Below, in pieces: positions 51,407 to 60,989 of a DNA stretch of 64,000 nt (position 1 is its first letter; every line of letters starts with the position of its first letter). The notes under the pieces are model-generated. The model did no database searches. It had not been told where the DNA came from and saw only the letters and a program-made list of their open reading frames with translations. The position numbers were made by a program, and so were the translations under genes. The stretch is from Methylobacterium sp. DB0501 (lineage in GTDB: Bacteria; Pseudomonadota; Alphaproteobacteria; Rhizobiales; Beijerinckiaceae): positions 124,001-188,000 of the forward strand of contig NZ_JAAKGV010000018.1 of NCBI RefSeq assembly GCF_011043735.1, read 5' to 3'.

Positions 51407-53218
51407 TCACGCGCTCTTCGGCTTCCAGTACAAGGCGCTCCAGGCCTCCCGGGTGGCGAGGCCGTGCGCCTCCTGCTTCCATTGGCTCATCGCGGCATCG
51501 ACGTTGGCCTCGTACAAGGCGAGCACCCGGTCGACCGCGCCGACGTAATCCTTTCCCGCCCACCTGATCGTCTCGCTCGTCCGCTGACGACCTCCGAGCC
51601 GCGGGGAACGCAGTAGCGTGACGACCTGCCTCATGGACGGGTCCGTGTCCCCCTGAAGGCGATCCTTCAGGATCGCGGCGAAACTGCCGGTATCGTTTGA
51701 CAGACGCTTCAGAGACGCCCTGACGCCCTCGTGCAGACGTTCGGCATCGACAGCGAGCACGGACTTCGGGCCGGCGAGGAAATCCACGATGGCGAGACAC
51801 ATCGCCAGGGCTACCTCTTCCCGCCCGCTTTCGAGGCAGTCGACCAGGATATCCCGCAGCATCTCGACAGGCTGGATATCAAGCTTCTCTCGATCGGCAT
51901 AGAGCGAGCAGATGATGAAGCGATTTCGCCAGTTGTAATATTCGAGCCATGATGCCGTCTTCTCTGAAAACGGCTCGTGCCAGATAAACAGCCCCGGTAG
52001 GGATACCGTCGTTACATTTTGCTTCGCGCGCAGCCGCAGGCCGTATTCGAAATCGTCGCCGCGGATGAAAATATTCAGTGGCAAGCCGATATTAGCGGCT
52101 TTGGACTTTGGAACGCACGCGAACCACCACGCATTATAGTCGACATCGCGGACCTTGTCATAAAACGTCGCTTCTTGTGAGGAGCTCGCATCAATATTGT
52201 CGCCAATTTTCTGAAGGAAACCCCAGTAATCGAGCTTGGCGCCACCCTCGTACAGGATGTGCGGACGGTGCATGTCCATCATCTGTCCGCCAATCACGTG
52301 CTGAATTTTTGAATAAGCTACAAATGCCCAAAGTCTCTCCAGGACGTTGGTGTCGATATAGACATCATCATCCATGAAAATATGGTGATCGGAGTTCGAG
52401 TGCTCCATGGAGTAATCGAGAGTGCGCGCAAATCCGCCCGCCCCGCCGATGTTGCTTTGATCGATCAGATGAAAAATATCGTTGCTTTCCGCAAGTTCGG
52501 CAATAACTAGGATGTTATTGGGCGATCGATCGTTGTTGACGATGATGATGTCGGAGATGATGCCGGGATGTTGCGTTGTATAGGCACTCAGGTTCAGTGC
52601 AATATTCGTAACGTATTCTTCTTTTCGATAGGTGCAGATGCCGATGGAAAATGACGGCGCGGTTGCTGGCGGGGTAAACGCACAAAAGGCGAGCGATTTG
52701 ACTTCGAGATCGGTGGTTGCCTCGATATCGAAGAAATAGCGTCCGGGCCCGCCATCCGACGGCATATATTCAAACAGATTGAAATGGATATGAAAAGTAT
52801 TTTCGGATTCGACTTCACCGATCGGATAAGATCCGATCGAGTAAGTTCTGCCATTTGGGGTTGACCGGAAAAGATGGAGAATGCCGGTTCCCTTCACCTT
52901 CCCCGAGAGGCTGATCGCTCTCAGATTGGTATATTTATGCCAATAGGAGGCGTAAAAACTATTAATATAATTGTTGAAGCCAATCTTGCAGCCTCGATTA
53001 AGAAACAGAAAGTCGTTGATCTGGCGCACCCCGCCGATGAGTGCCGTGTAATATAGACCAGGAATTTTTGCGAAAGCAGGTGCTGTCATAATGACAGGTT
53101 GAAGAACGTATCGGTCGATTTCCGAGCTATAATTCGAATACGTTGATCTGCTTGATAGGATATTTCCATCGTCGGTGTCTGTGGCGACGGCATGGATGGA
53201 AAGGTCGTTGTCGTGCAT
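51407..53218 (-). CDS. GlfT2-like family 2 glycosyltransferase
   Basis: 603 residues, cytosolic or membrane-associated. An N-terminal beta-rich domain (about 1-185) precedes a GT-A domain: FSIGICTYRKEEYV at 190, the DDD metal motif D283-D285 (FMDDDVYID), W364-W365, the acceptor-side GDDFEYGLR at 387-395, and H414 in WHEPF. This order and spacing resemble mycobacterial galactofuranosyltransferase GlfT2. A helical C-terminal domain of about 170 residues follows. It may polymerise galactofuranose in a surface glycan, though no UDP-galactopyranose mutase gene is in the window. Codon use is less GC-rich than neighbours. GGAG precedes ATG 53218. Confidence 0.85.
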   Translation of the reverse strand: MHDNDLSIHAVATDTDDGNILSSRSTYSNYSSEIDRYVLQPVIMTAPAFAKIPGLYYTALIGGVRQINDFLFLNRGCKIGFNNYINSFYASYWHKYTNLRAISLSGKVKGTGILHLFRSTPNGRTYSIGSYPIGEVESENTFHIHFNLFEYMPSDGGPGRYFFDIEATTDLEVKSLAFCAFTPPATAPSFSIGICTYRKEEYVTNIALNLSAYTTQHPGIISDIIIVNNDRSPNNILVIAELAESNDIFHLIDQSNIGGAGGFARTLDYSMEHSNSDHHIFMDDDVYIDTNVLERLWAFVAYSKIQHVIGGQMMDMHRPHILYEGGAKLDYWGFLQKIGDNIDASSSQEATFYDKVRDVDYNAWWFACVPKSKAANIGLPLNIFIRGDDFEYGLRLRAKQNVTTVSLPGLFIWHEPFSEKTASWLEYYNWRNRFIICSLYADREKLDIQPVEMLRDILVDCLESGREEVALAMCLAIVDFLAGPKSVLAVDAERLHEGVRASLKRLSNDTGSFAAILKDRLQGDTDPSMRQVVTLLRSPRLGGRQRTSETIRWAGKDYVGAVDRVLALYEANVDAAMSQWKQEAHGLATREAWSALYWKPKSA

Positions 53219-53515
53219 CGATAGGCTCCGTAAGGGGTTGTTAGCCGTAGCGGCCCGTCAGGCCGCCACGGTTTGCTCCGCCCCAGAACAAGGAAATGTT
53301 TCGCGTCCGGATGAGGACCTGCAGCAGCGGCGCCCCAAGGTCTTTCGCCGGCGTGCTTCGCCATCGACAAGTCGATGGCGAAGCATTCAGCGCCCTGGCA
53401 TCGGCGCCCATTCGATCTTACCGTGCACCTCCAAGCGAGCTCGTTCCAGGAAACTGCAGTATCATATCAAACATGCTTCTGCGTCATCATGTTCGCCAAG
53501 TGTGATGCAGCGGTA

Positions 53516-55573
53516 CTAGGCCCGATAATACTTGCTGGAAAGGCGCCGCGAAAGATCGACGGTCGGTGGTTGCATGAGCATCGTATCGAGATAGCATGCT
53601 CCATAGCCCAAACGACTGGAACTGGCCTGACGGCGCTTCTGATTTAAGGTCTTGGCAAAATCTGCATGCAAGATATCGGCCTCCGATAGTTTGCCGAACA
53701 CCGACAGGCCGTAGCAACGCTCGATGGCCAGCCAGAGCTCGGCCGCGCCCTCGATGAAATCGCCAACTAGATCTTCTCGAATTCGATCCAGCGACCAATT
53801 AAACGTGTTGACAATGCACTGGCAGAATTCATGAAAATTATTCCAGCCTTCCGATACAGATCTTTTAAGAAGAAGTCTTAGCATCTCAATGCAGTAGAAA
53901 TGTCTCTCATCCCGCTGTCTGATGTCTTGGCTAGGATGTTGACGATAATGATAATTGATCCCGTCGACAGTTAGTACATCACGAGCGTAATTGATGCTAA
54001 TCAAATGAAATATAAAATCATCATACGCCCTGATATGCTCGGGGAAATATATTTGCTTTGATTCGAGAAAATCCCTGCGATAAATCCTGCGCCAAATCGT
54101 TGGCTGCCCGGTGAGCAGCTCATGGGACTGCGCCCGGAAGCAATATTTGTCCAGGAACGGCGTGCGCGAATGATTTTTGAAAAGAACGGTCTCATAGCTC
54201 TCAGTAAAAATCTGCTTCGTATCGTCATAGAAATCGAATCCACCTTGGACGATTTCGGACTTGCTCGTCTTTGCGAGATCCAGGAGGTTGGGAAAAAAGT
54301 CGGCGTCGACGAAGTCGTCGGCATCGACGAACGCGATGTAGGCTGCGTCCGAGGCCAGTCGTCCATAGTTGCGGGCCGACGCACAGCCGCCATTCGCCTT
54401 CCTGAGGAGACGCAGACGAGGGTGGTCGCCGAACCGGCGGCTCACCAGGTCGGCCGAGTCGTCGGTCGACCCGTCATCGACGACGATGACGTGGATATCC
54501 TCGCGTCCCGAGGCGAGCAGGCTTTCCACGCATTCCTCGATATGGGTCGAGGTGTTGTACATCGCCACCGCAATGTCCAACCGTGGCGCCAGGCCCGACA
54601 GGGCATCGCAACTCTGCGATCGCAGAATCCACGGCGTCTTGACGAACTTGACCTGCAGGTCGCTCTCACGCTCCGCCGTACGGAGGAACGACATCGACCT
54701 CTCCATCTTCGTTTCGACGGAGCAGACGGCGACGTGTCGATCGGGAAGCAGCATCTCTCCCGGGTTCGATGATGCCTCGGTCTCGCTGAAATAGTTGTAT
54801 CCGAGCAGGATCGCGAAATTCTGTGCGAGCGGCTCCGTGGCGGTCACGTGCGATCGTTCGCCGAGAAGACCGTATGAGCGTAATCTGCGGGTGAGGTCTT
54901 GCCGCGTCAACGCCTCGGCCTGAATGCGGTTGAGCTCGAAATGGTCCTGAATGATCCGGCTCTCGTCCAACGAACTCGAAACCGTCAGCAAGTCACGATC
55001 AGGGAAGATACTTTTCAAAACGACGCCGGCCAAGCCGTATGTCATTGACATATCAACAATAATTCCGCTGCTGCTCAAAGGCGTAACAGTCAAAAAACGA
55101 GCGATGTTCTGAAATACGAGCTTTGTGTTCTGTGCTCTGATCTCTCGAAACCTGTACTGCTTTCCCTGGAAACGCAGCTGGCAAATATCGCTATCTTCAG
55201 GACCTTCGAGTATGTCAAGAATCGTGAGGCCATCCGATTCGTCGTCGATATGATGAAGATTCGAATGCATTCGCGCGGAGCGCGGGATCGGATTGTCGAG
55301 CGTGACATCCAATATTAAAACGTCGTTGATCATAAGACTCGCTGACGACTTGTGGATCGTCAGATCGATCATGCATCGCGTGTTGGGGTCGAATTCATAC
55401 TCGACAATGGTTTCCGTCGCCCACGACCCATCTTTGAACGAGTTGAAAACGATGCGGTTACAGTCGGGCCGAAAAGAAAAATGGGCGGGGCGGTCGGAAT
55501 TACCAACCCACATATTGATGTAGGCCCAGTCACTAAAGTTTTTTACTTTGTATTCAAAGCTATACGTCAACAT
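53516..55573 (-). CDS. Family 2 glycosyltransferase with N-terminal galectin-like domain
   Basis: 685 residues from the start chosen. Residues 1-130 are beta-rich and carry a galectin-type signature: H31-x3-R35, V42-x-N44, W51-x2-E54. A middle region of about 200 residues has no recognised motif. The GT-A domain starts near 332 (LDIAVAMYNTS), with VVDDGSTDDS around 366 and VDADD at 416-420, then a helical C-terminus. It should extend or modify a cell-surface glycan, with the lectin domain binding acceptor sugar (inference). The frame opens at 55621, but GAAGGGA favours ATG 55573, where the lectin-like fold begins. AT-rich relative to the chromosome. Confidence 0.82.
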   Translation of the reverse strand: MLTYSFEYKVKNFSDWAYINMWVGNSDRPAHFSFRPDCNRIVFNSFKDGSWATETIVEYEFDPNTRCMIDLTIHKSSASLMINDVLILDVTLDNPIPRSARMHSNLHHIDDESDGLTILDILEGPEDSDICQLRFQGKQYRFREIRAQNTKLVFQNIARFLTVTPLSSSGIIVDMSMTYGLAGVVLKSIFPDRDLLTVSSSLDESRIIQDHFELNRIQAEALTRQDLTRRLRSYGLLGERSHVTATEPLAQNFAILLGYNYFSETEASSNPGEMLLPDRHVAVCSVETKMERSMSFLRTAERESDLQVKFVKTPWILRSQSCDALSGLAPRLDIAVAMYNTSTHIEECVESLLASGREDIHVIVVDDGSTDDSADLVSRRFGDHPRLRLLRKANGGCASARNYGRLASDAAYIAFVDADDFVDADFFPNLLDLAKTSKSEIVQGGFDFYDDTKQIFTESYETVLFKNHSRTPFLDKYCFRAQSHELLTGQPTIWRRIYRRDFLESKQIYFPEHIRAYDDFIFHLISINYARDVLTVDGINYHYRQHPSQDIRQRDERHFYCIEMLRLLLKRSVSEGWNNFHEFCQCIVNTFNWSLDRIREDLVGDFIEGAAELWLAIERCYGLSVFGKLSEADILHADFAKTLNQKRRQASSSRLGYGACYLDTMLMQPPTVDLSRRLSSKYYRA

Positions 55574-55607
55574 CGGTGCCGTCCCTTCGATTGTATTGCT
55601 GGTGGAA

Positions 55608-56642
55608 TCAAGTGCAAGCATCGCTTTGCATGAGACGCTCTTTGATCTCGCCTTTCATGCTTTGAATTTTTGCGACAGTTTGATGATATGATCTGTAAAA
55701 TCGCGAATTTTCATAATCAAGTTGGAGATATCCAGGGTCGATCATGGATATCAGATAAATGATAGCCTCGTGGTACTGGAAGCGATGAGTGTGACTGATT
55801 GAGTCTTTGCACCAGGAAATAATTCTGAATATTGCAATGACCAAGGCCTCCCGAAGGAGGGTGTTGTGATACCGGGGGCTGCGACGAAAAATGTCGAACG
55901 TCATCCTGGCAACGGCGAGCGCACCGAAGCGTGAGTCGTTGGTGGAGCCGGTGATTTGTGGCCGGCCGTACCGCCGGTAATACGTAAAGCATATATCGCC
56001 GACGACGCAGAATGACGACATGCTCGAAACAACAGCGCAATGAAAAAATATATCTTCGAAAAAATGGCCGTTTGGGAAGCTCAAAGAAAAATCTCTGACT
56101 AGCTTTGCCGATACAAACTTGTTGGCGGACTGGGGCTCAAGGAGCATCGTGTAGGAAGTAAGTTCATTGAAATCAGGATCTTCCGAACGACATGGCCAAT
56201 TGCTCTGGCGCTTCTCGATCAGGTGCTGGATGATTTCGTCATCGTAGAAATGCGTGATCTCACCGCGGAGATCGCACAAGCTGCCGCGTCCGAACGCGAC
56301 GTCGGCTTCTGACACCTGAAGGGCGTCGTAGACCTCCTGAAGCGCCCAGATCGGGCGCGTGTCGTCCCCATCAAGGAAGCAGATGTATCGACCTTTGGCA
56401 TGCCTGATGCCACGGTTGCGCGCAGAAGAGAGGCCATCATTCGCCTGCGTAATGACTCGAAATCTCGGATCGTCGATCTCCGCGATTGCAGCCTTGGTGG
56501 CGTCGTCCGCACCGTCATCGACGACGATGACCTCGAAATCCTTGAAACTTTGTCGGACCATCGAGTCCAGACTCAGATTCAGAAGTCTGCCTTCGTTATA
56601 CGCACAAATGATGCAGCTAAAAAATGGCTGTTCGGTCGACAT
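55608..56642 (-). CDS. Family 2 glycosyltransferase
   Basis: 344 residues. GT-A core: SCIICAYNEGRLL near the N-terminus, VIVVDDGADDATK, GLSSARNRGI and the metal motif FLDGDD at about 89-94. The C-terminal half is helical with several Tyr/Arg-rich segments and no TM region. GGGAGGA upstream favours ATG 56642 over 56678. It is the first of three glycosyltransferase genes on the same strand and ends 34 bases before the next start (or overlaps the longer version by 14). Confidence 0.87.
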   Translation of the reverse strand: MSTEQPFFSCIICAYNEGRLLNLSLDSMVRQSFKDFEVIVVDDGADDATKAAIAEIDDPRFRVITQANDGLSSARNRGIRHAKGRYICFLDGDDTRPIWALQEVYDALQVSEADVAFGRGSLCDLRGEITHFYDDEIIQHLIEKRQSNWPCRSEDPDFNELTSYTMLLEPQSANKFVSAKLVRDFSLSFPNGHFFEDIFFHCAVVSSMSSFCVVGDICFTYYRRYGRPQITGSTNDSRFGALAVARMTFDIFRRSPRYHNTLLREALVIAIFRIISWCKDSISHTHRFQYHEAIIYLISMIDPGYLQLDYENSRFYRSYHQTVAKIQSMKGEIKERLMQSDACT

Positions 56643-57385
56643 CGAAATTTTGTCCTCCCAAGTAGATGTGCTAATCATGATACAATCAGGATAAAAGCAA
56701 CTTCATCTTACTTCACTTGGTTGATTGGCGGCGCCAAATTCCACAATGCGCCAAAGGGAGCGTAAATATGACCTAAAGTTTGACGAGTCAACGCCGGCGC
56801 CTCCTGGGTCGAGTCGACCTGCAGGCTTTGGGCTGCCATATTGCAAACCGGCCAAGATATGATCTCGATTGTTTTGTCATAGTTTTGGTAGTCAATAATA
56901 TTCGTGTCAACATTTTAGATTGCGCGCATTGATATTTTTCAATATTATTTTTTGCTAAAAAAGGAAATACCACGGATTTGCTGTGGTGCCAGGAGCAGTT
57001 TAACGTTTCCTTGTGCGTCCATCGAAGAAGCAATATTTTGTTTTCCGCTAGGCATACGACGGAAATTGCAATGACGCACGAATATCTGTCTCTAGGTCAA
57101 TTAAAAATAAAATACGAAAATCACGTTATATAGAGACAAACTAACGCACGGAGCACGATTAGCCATCAGGACGCCTTTGCGTACGCTTGAAACGAGGTCT
57201 GGTATTCGAGATCGACCGGTTGGGTGACCGATCTCTTAACTTTGACGTCATACAAAATCCGATGGATCGCCTCCGGCGATCCTGTCGGATCGCCGTCGTG
57301 ATGCGGAAATCGGCTTCGCTCGCACGCCCTGCACATTCACTGGAAGGTCGCCATGCTGATTGACGCGACGCCGATCCGAGCATCG
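56643..57385. other. AT-rich intergenic region upstream of the glycosyltransferases
   Basis: 743 bases without a convincing gene. Much of 56680-57140 is AT-rich and must contain the minus-strand promoter of the glycosyltransferase genes. An 8-bp inverted repeat TGTCTCTA (57087-57094) and TAGAGACA (57131-57138) brackets a very AT-rich core. A perfect hairpin GATCGCC-tcc-GGCGATC at 57265-57281 lies beyond the bciA stop and may end that transcript. Confidence 0.5.
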
Positions 57386-58372
57386 TCAGAACACGGCATG
57401 GTCCCCGCGCTCGGCGACCGCTTCGCCCCGGATCACCCGGGCATAGTAGTCGAACAATGTCTCCGATCCCGCCGAAGGGGTGGCCCGTGCATCGTATCGC
57501 CCGGTCGCCGGATCCAGCACGAGCATGGATTCGGTCGCGTAGTAGCGACCGATCCGCGCGAGCTCGGCCTTGGCGGCCAGGGCGGGCACCCATCGTCCGG
57601 CCGTCGCCAGGACGGCGACGATCGCATCCAGCAGCGCGACCGGAACGTGGATGAAACGCGGTTCGCGCCCCAGCAGGGCGAAGAGCCGCTCGCCCTGGGC
57701 CTTCGGCGTGATCGCCTCGCCCGGCCCGCCAATCGGCAACACGCGATTGCGCCGCTCCTCGTCGTCGAGGCAATCGGCGAGGTAGCGGCCCAGATCGTCG
57801 TCGCCGATGGGCTTGCAGGCCGTCAGGGTTCCGTCGCCGAAAACCAGGAACGGCTTGCCGCGCCTGACGCGATCGATCTGTCCCGAGAGCGATTTGAAGA
57901 AGGCCGTCGGCCGCACGATCGTGTAGTCGAGCCCCGACGCGATCAGCACCGCCTCGAAGGCGAGCTTGGCCTTCTGGAAGGTGAGGATCGGCTTCTGGAC
58001 GCAGATCGCCGACAGGAGCACGACATGCCTCACGCCGGCCGTGCGACCCGCCTGCAGGGCGTTCACGTGCGCGCCGTAATCGATCGCCCAGGCGTCGTCG
58101 GGCACCCCGGTGCGCGATGCGAGGCACGACATCAGGACGTCGAAGGACTCGCCGCGGACACCGTCGCGCACCAGCGACACCGGATCGGTCAGGTCCACGA
58201 TCCGTTCGACGACGCCTGCGGGCAGAGCGGGGCCGGCAGGCTGCCTGACGAGGCAGACGACCTCGTGACCGCGCGACGCCAAGGCCCGCACGGTCGCCCG
58301 GCCGATCGTACCGGTCGCTCCCAGAACGAGGACGCGGCGCGGTTCTCCCCCGCCCGGTCGATCCGTGGTCAT
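57386..58372 (-). CDS. bciA: BciA-type divinyl chlorophyllide a 8-vinyl reductase
   Basis: 328 residues, atypical SDR/NmrA-like. The Rossmann motif VLVLGATGTIGRATVRAL opens the protein, followed by VVLLSAICVQKPILTFQKAK, the segment SIVRP-like YTIVRPTAFFKSLSGQ, GDGTLTACKPIGDDDLG and GRYYATESMLVLDP. This pattern is that of BciA, which reduces the C8-vinyl group with NADPH in bacteriochlorophyll a synthesis. The other photosynthesis genes are not nearby. ATG 58372 is chosen; ATG 58399 is equally open and has no better ribosome-binding site. Confidence 0.87.
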   Translation of the reverse strand: MTTDRPGGGEPRRVLVLGATGTIGRATVRALASRGHEVVCLVRQPAGPALPAGVVERIVDLTDPVSLVRDGVRGESFDVLMSCLASRTGVPDDAWAIDYGAHVNALQAGRTAGVRHVVLLSAICVQKPILTFQKAKLAFEAVLIASGLDYTIVRPTAFFKSLSGQIDRVRRGKPFLVFGDGTLTACKPIGDDDLGRYLADCLDDEERRNRVLPIGGPGEAITPKAQGERLFALLGREPRFIHVPVALLDAIVAVLATAGRWVPALAAKAELARIGRYYATESMLVLDPATGRYDARATPSAGSETLFDYYARVIRGEAVAERGDHAVF

Positions 58373-59009
58373 GATCGCTTCATCCCGACGCGTCGCCATC
58401 CTAGAGCATCGTCCGACGAAGCGGATACGGGGTCGTCGAAAGGCAATGCCGCAAAACCGAGGACCTGGAGGGGCGTACGATCGCGAAACGATCGGGCGCT
58501 GTTCGCGCGCGACGGCGGCGCTTGCGATGCCCCGCCGAACGGCGAGAGCGGTGTGACGGGGAGGTCCCTATCCTCCGGAACCGCCGGACCTGGCGTCGAC
58601 CGCGCCCATCTCGACATCGGCCGGCATCGTATCGACGCACACCGCCTCAGGCCGTCACGAATCCATCACGACGCTTGCACCGCAGGATCCCGGCGCCGAC
58701 CACCTCGAACGGCCGCAACCCGCGCACGCACGAGTTGGCGCAGCGCTGCGAGACCCGCATCGCCGAGGCGGCGATCCAGGCTCTCGCGCATGAGCCGGAA
58801 CGCGCGCGCTCGCTGTCCGGACGTGTCGACCCCGGCTTTGGCCCGTCCGACGGATGCCGGCTCGGCAGCCGAACCCCGACCGGACGCCGGGGACGCTCCC
58901 CCGAGACCTGAGCAGATTTCACAAGAGTGGTTGCTGGTTTTGCGACGAAAATCTGCGACAAAACAAGAATTCGAGCGGGTGAAGCGTTGGCCTGCCGACG
59001 CAAGTCGGC
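58373..59009. other. Intergenic region with dispersed repeats
   Basis: 637 bases with no believable gene; the frames present have no ribosome-binding sites. The right end carries two blocks of the dispersed repeat also found near 26 kb (58937-58966 and 58981-59011), the second ending at the stop codon of the hydrolase gene. Confidence 0.5.
58937..58966. repeat. Dispersed repeat block 1, copy B
   Basis: 30-bp block, 27 of 30 identical to 26023-26052. Here it is followed after 14 bases by block 2, which I take as the uninterrupted arrangement. Confidence 0.75.
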
Positions 59010-59011
59010 TT
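58981..59011. repeat. Dispersed repeat block 2, copy B
   Basis: 31-bp block, 29 of 31 identical to 26287-26317. It contains the hairpin GCGTTGG-CCTG-CCGACGC (one G:T pair). It overlaps the first base pairs of the stop codon of the minus-strand hydrolase gene, so the hairpin forms at the very 3' end of that mRNA. Confidence 0.75.
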
Positions 59012-60269
59012 AGACATGTTCGCGAATGAACGCCGTCAGAAGGGTTGCGACCTGCTCGGGCTGTTCCTGCTGGACCCAGTGACCGGCACCTTCGACGAGG
59101 TGGAAGCCGGTCATGTTGGTGCAGGCACGGGTGCGCATGGCCTCGGCCGCGCCCGGCGTTTGATACACGCCCCAGTCGCTCTTCCCCGAGATGAAACTCG
59201 CCGGCACGTCGATGGTGCGACCGGCGAACGGACGGAGATCGGCCACGCAGTCCGCGTCAGTGTAGCGGCGGTAGCCCTGCAGGCCGCCCTGGAAGCCGGT
59301 CCGTCTGTACTCCGTCACGTACACGTCCAGCTCGGCATCCGTCAGCCATGCGCAGGACCGGACCTGGTCCTCGGACGGCATCTCGGCGGCAACCGTGGCC
59401 GCCATGCCCTTGTCGCGGTCCATCACGTAGTAGGTCGGAAGCTGGGCGAGATCCTCGGCCGACCGTGAGGGGAGCGGATGGGGATCGTTGTCCGTCCAGT
59501 CGGCGCTTTTCGCGTGATAGTACGCGCGCAGGAAGTCTCGCAGTCCCTGAGGCGCTTGCAGCATGTCGTGATTGGCCTCGCGCGTCCGGTACCAGCGCTG
59601 GTAGAACTTGCGCGGGCGCGGCAGAGCGGCCAGCCGAGCGTCAAGGGCATCGTCGCTCTGCGCGGGCGAGAGGGCGGCCGTGCCGCCGGCGCCGGCCGGA
59701 AGGGCGGGAGGTCCGGCGAACGGGGCGCTCATCATCACCACCGAGCGGAAAACATCCGGCCTGAGGAGCGCGCACCACGCCGCGGCGGGTGAGCCGGCGT
59801 CGTGACCGACCACACAGGCGACCTGCTTGCGTCCGAGGGCGGCGGCGAGCGACAGCGTATCGGTGACGACGTTCAGGAAGCCGAAGGGATGCGGGCTCGC
59901 CTCATAGGACGAGTCCCAGCCGGTCGTCCGACCGTAGCCGCGCTGGTCGGCGGCCACGACGTGGAACCCGGCCTGCGCCAGCGGCAGCATGATCTTGCGC
60001 CAGCTATAGGCGAGTTCCGGGAAGCCGTGCAGGAGGATCACCAGCGGCCTATCGGCCGGCTCGAACCCTGCTTCCAGCACGTGAACCGTCAAGCCGTTGA
60101 GTCCTGGCAGGAGTCGAGACCTGATGCCTGCGGGAAGAGTGCGGTGTCCATACGGTGCGTGCTCGGAGCTTGCAGGAGGATCGCCGCGGTTCGTCTGAGC
60201 CAAGGACTGCATGGGTACGACGCCTGTGAAGAGACCCGTGCCAAGACAGAGCACAGTTCGCCGCGACAT
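59010..60269 (-). CDS. Tat-exported epoxide hydrolase-like alpha/beta-hydrolase
   Basis: 419 residues. N-terminus MSRRTVLCLGTGLFTG is a Tat-type signal. The oxyanion motif HGFPE is at 81-85, the nucleophile is aspartate D157 (VVGHDAGSPAA), and the His is in EGAGHWVQQEQPE near the C-terminus. Asp at the elbow and the cap region are those of soluble epoxide hydrolases and haloalkane dehalogenase relatives; EH is likelier. Periplasmic location is unusual for the family. The frame extends to 60374 but the Tat signal fixes ATG 60269. The next upstream sequence carries a 17-bp tandem repeat. Confidence 0.85.
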   Translation of the reverse strand: MSRRTVLCLGTGLFTGVVPMQSLAQTNRGDPPASSEHAPYGHRTLPAGIRSRLLPGLNGLTVHVLEAGFEPADRPLVILLHGFPELAYSWRKIMLPLAQAGFHVVAADQRGYGRTTGWDSSYEASPHPFGFLNVVTDTLSLAAALGRKQVACVVGHDAGSPAAAWCALLRPDVFRSVVMMSAPFAGPPALPAGAGGTAALSPAQSDDALDARLAALPRPRKFYQRWYRTREANHDMLQAPQGLRDFLRAYYHAKSADWTDNDPHPLPSRSAEDLAQLPTYYVMDRDKGMAATVAAEMPSEDQVRSCAWLTDAELDVYVTEYRRTGFQGGLQGYRRYTDADCVADLRPFAGRTIDVPASFISGKSDWGVYQTPGAAEAMRTRACTNMTGFHLVEGAGHWVQQEQPEQVATLLTAFIREHV

Positions 60270-60989
60270 GCACGACGCAGGCGTGGTGCCGGAAGCCCGA
60301 CGAGTGCGATGGTCAACGCCGCGCATGGGCAAAGGTCCATTTCGGGTAAAGGTCCGTTTCGGGCGACGATCCATGTCGTTCGTGCCGGAACGCTTGGACC
60401 GGGATGCTGACGCAGCATCCTGCCGAAGTCATCCTCTGTTCGGGGCGTAACAGTATCCCGCGTGCGGAACACGCTGAGCACGGGTATGATGACCGGCCGC
60501 CGCCCGGGCACCTCGGTGCCCGTCGGAACGAAGCTTCAGCCCTGGCCCGAACAGGCGAAGGTTCACGACGCTTCGGCCGGTGTCGCGCAGCGCCGGCCGG
60601 AGCTGCCGGCCGCGACGAGGCGCGGGTCCCGACGCGTGAGGGGACGTTCGGCGGGGCGTCATGCGGGCGACCGGATCCGACGACGGGCCCTGGCGCCGGG
60701 ACCGCATCCGAAGCGCGGCCTCGGAGATCAACGGGTGCATATTCCCCAGGGTCGTTGTGCGAATTTCTTCTCATGCTTTGCTGACGACAACCGGTTGTCC
60801 GGTGATTTGCATCGCGGGCGTCGATCCTGATGTCGCGCAGGTTATAACAATTACATGGAAAGCGAATAAACAATCGGAATTCATTATCAAGAAGACAATG
60901 ATGGAAGAAAGTCAGTCGGTTAGCAAAATCATAATATGTCGCGGCGATATTCGGGTCAGAGACGATGCCGCAGGGCAGGAGGCCAGCTC
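60270..60989. other. Divergent intergenic region
   Basis: 720 bases between divergent genes; no gene recognised. It includes the tandem repeat at 60331-60363 (hydrolase side). The stretch 60830-60950 is AT-rich and probably contains the promoter of the TRAP-type binding protein gene. Confidence 0.45.
60331..60363. repeat. 17-bp direct repeat upstream of the hydrolase
   Basis: AAAGGTCCATTTCGGG (60331-60346) and AAAGGTCCGTTTCGGG (60348-60363), 15 of 16 identical, separated by one T. It lies 62-94 bases before the start of the Tat-hydrolase gene, a position suited to activator or repressor binding. Confidence 0.6.

Noticed and set aside
58816-58827. CTGTCCGGACGT as another operator copy
   Set aside because: Not at a recognisable promoter, and the right half-site does not match; kept out of the regulon claim.
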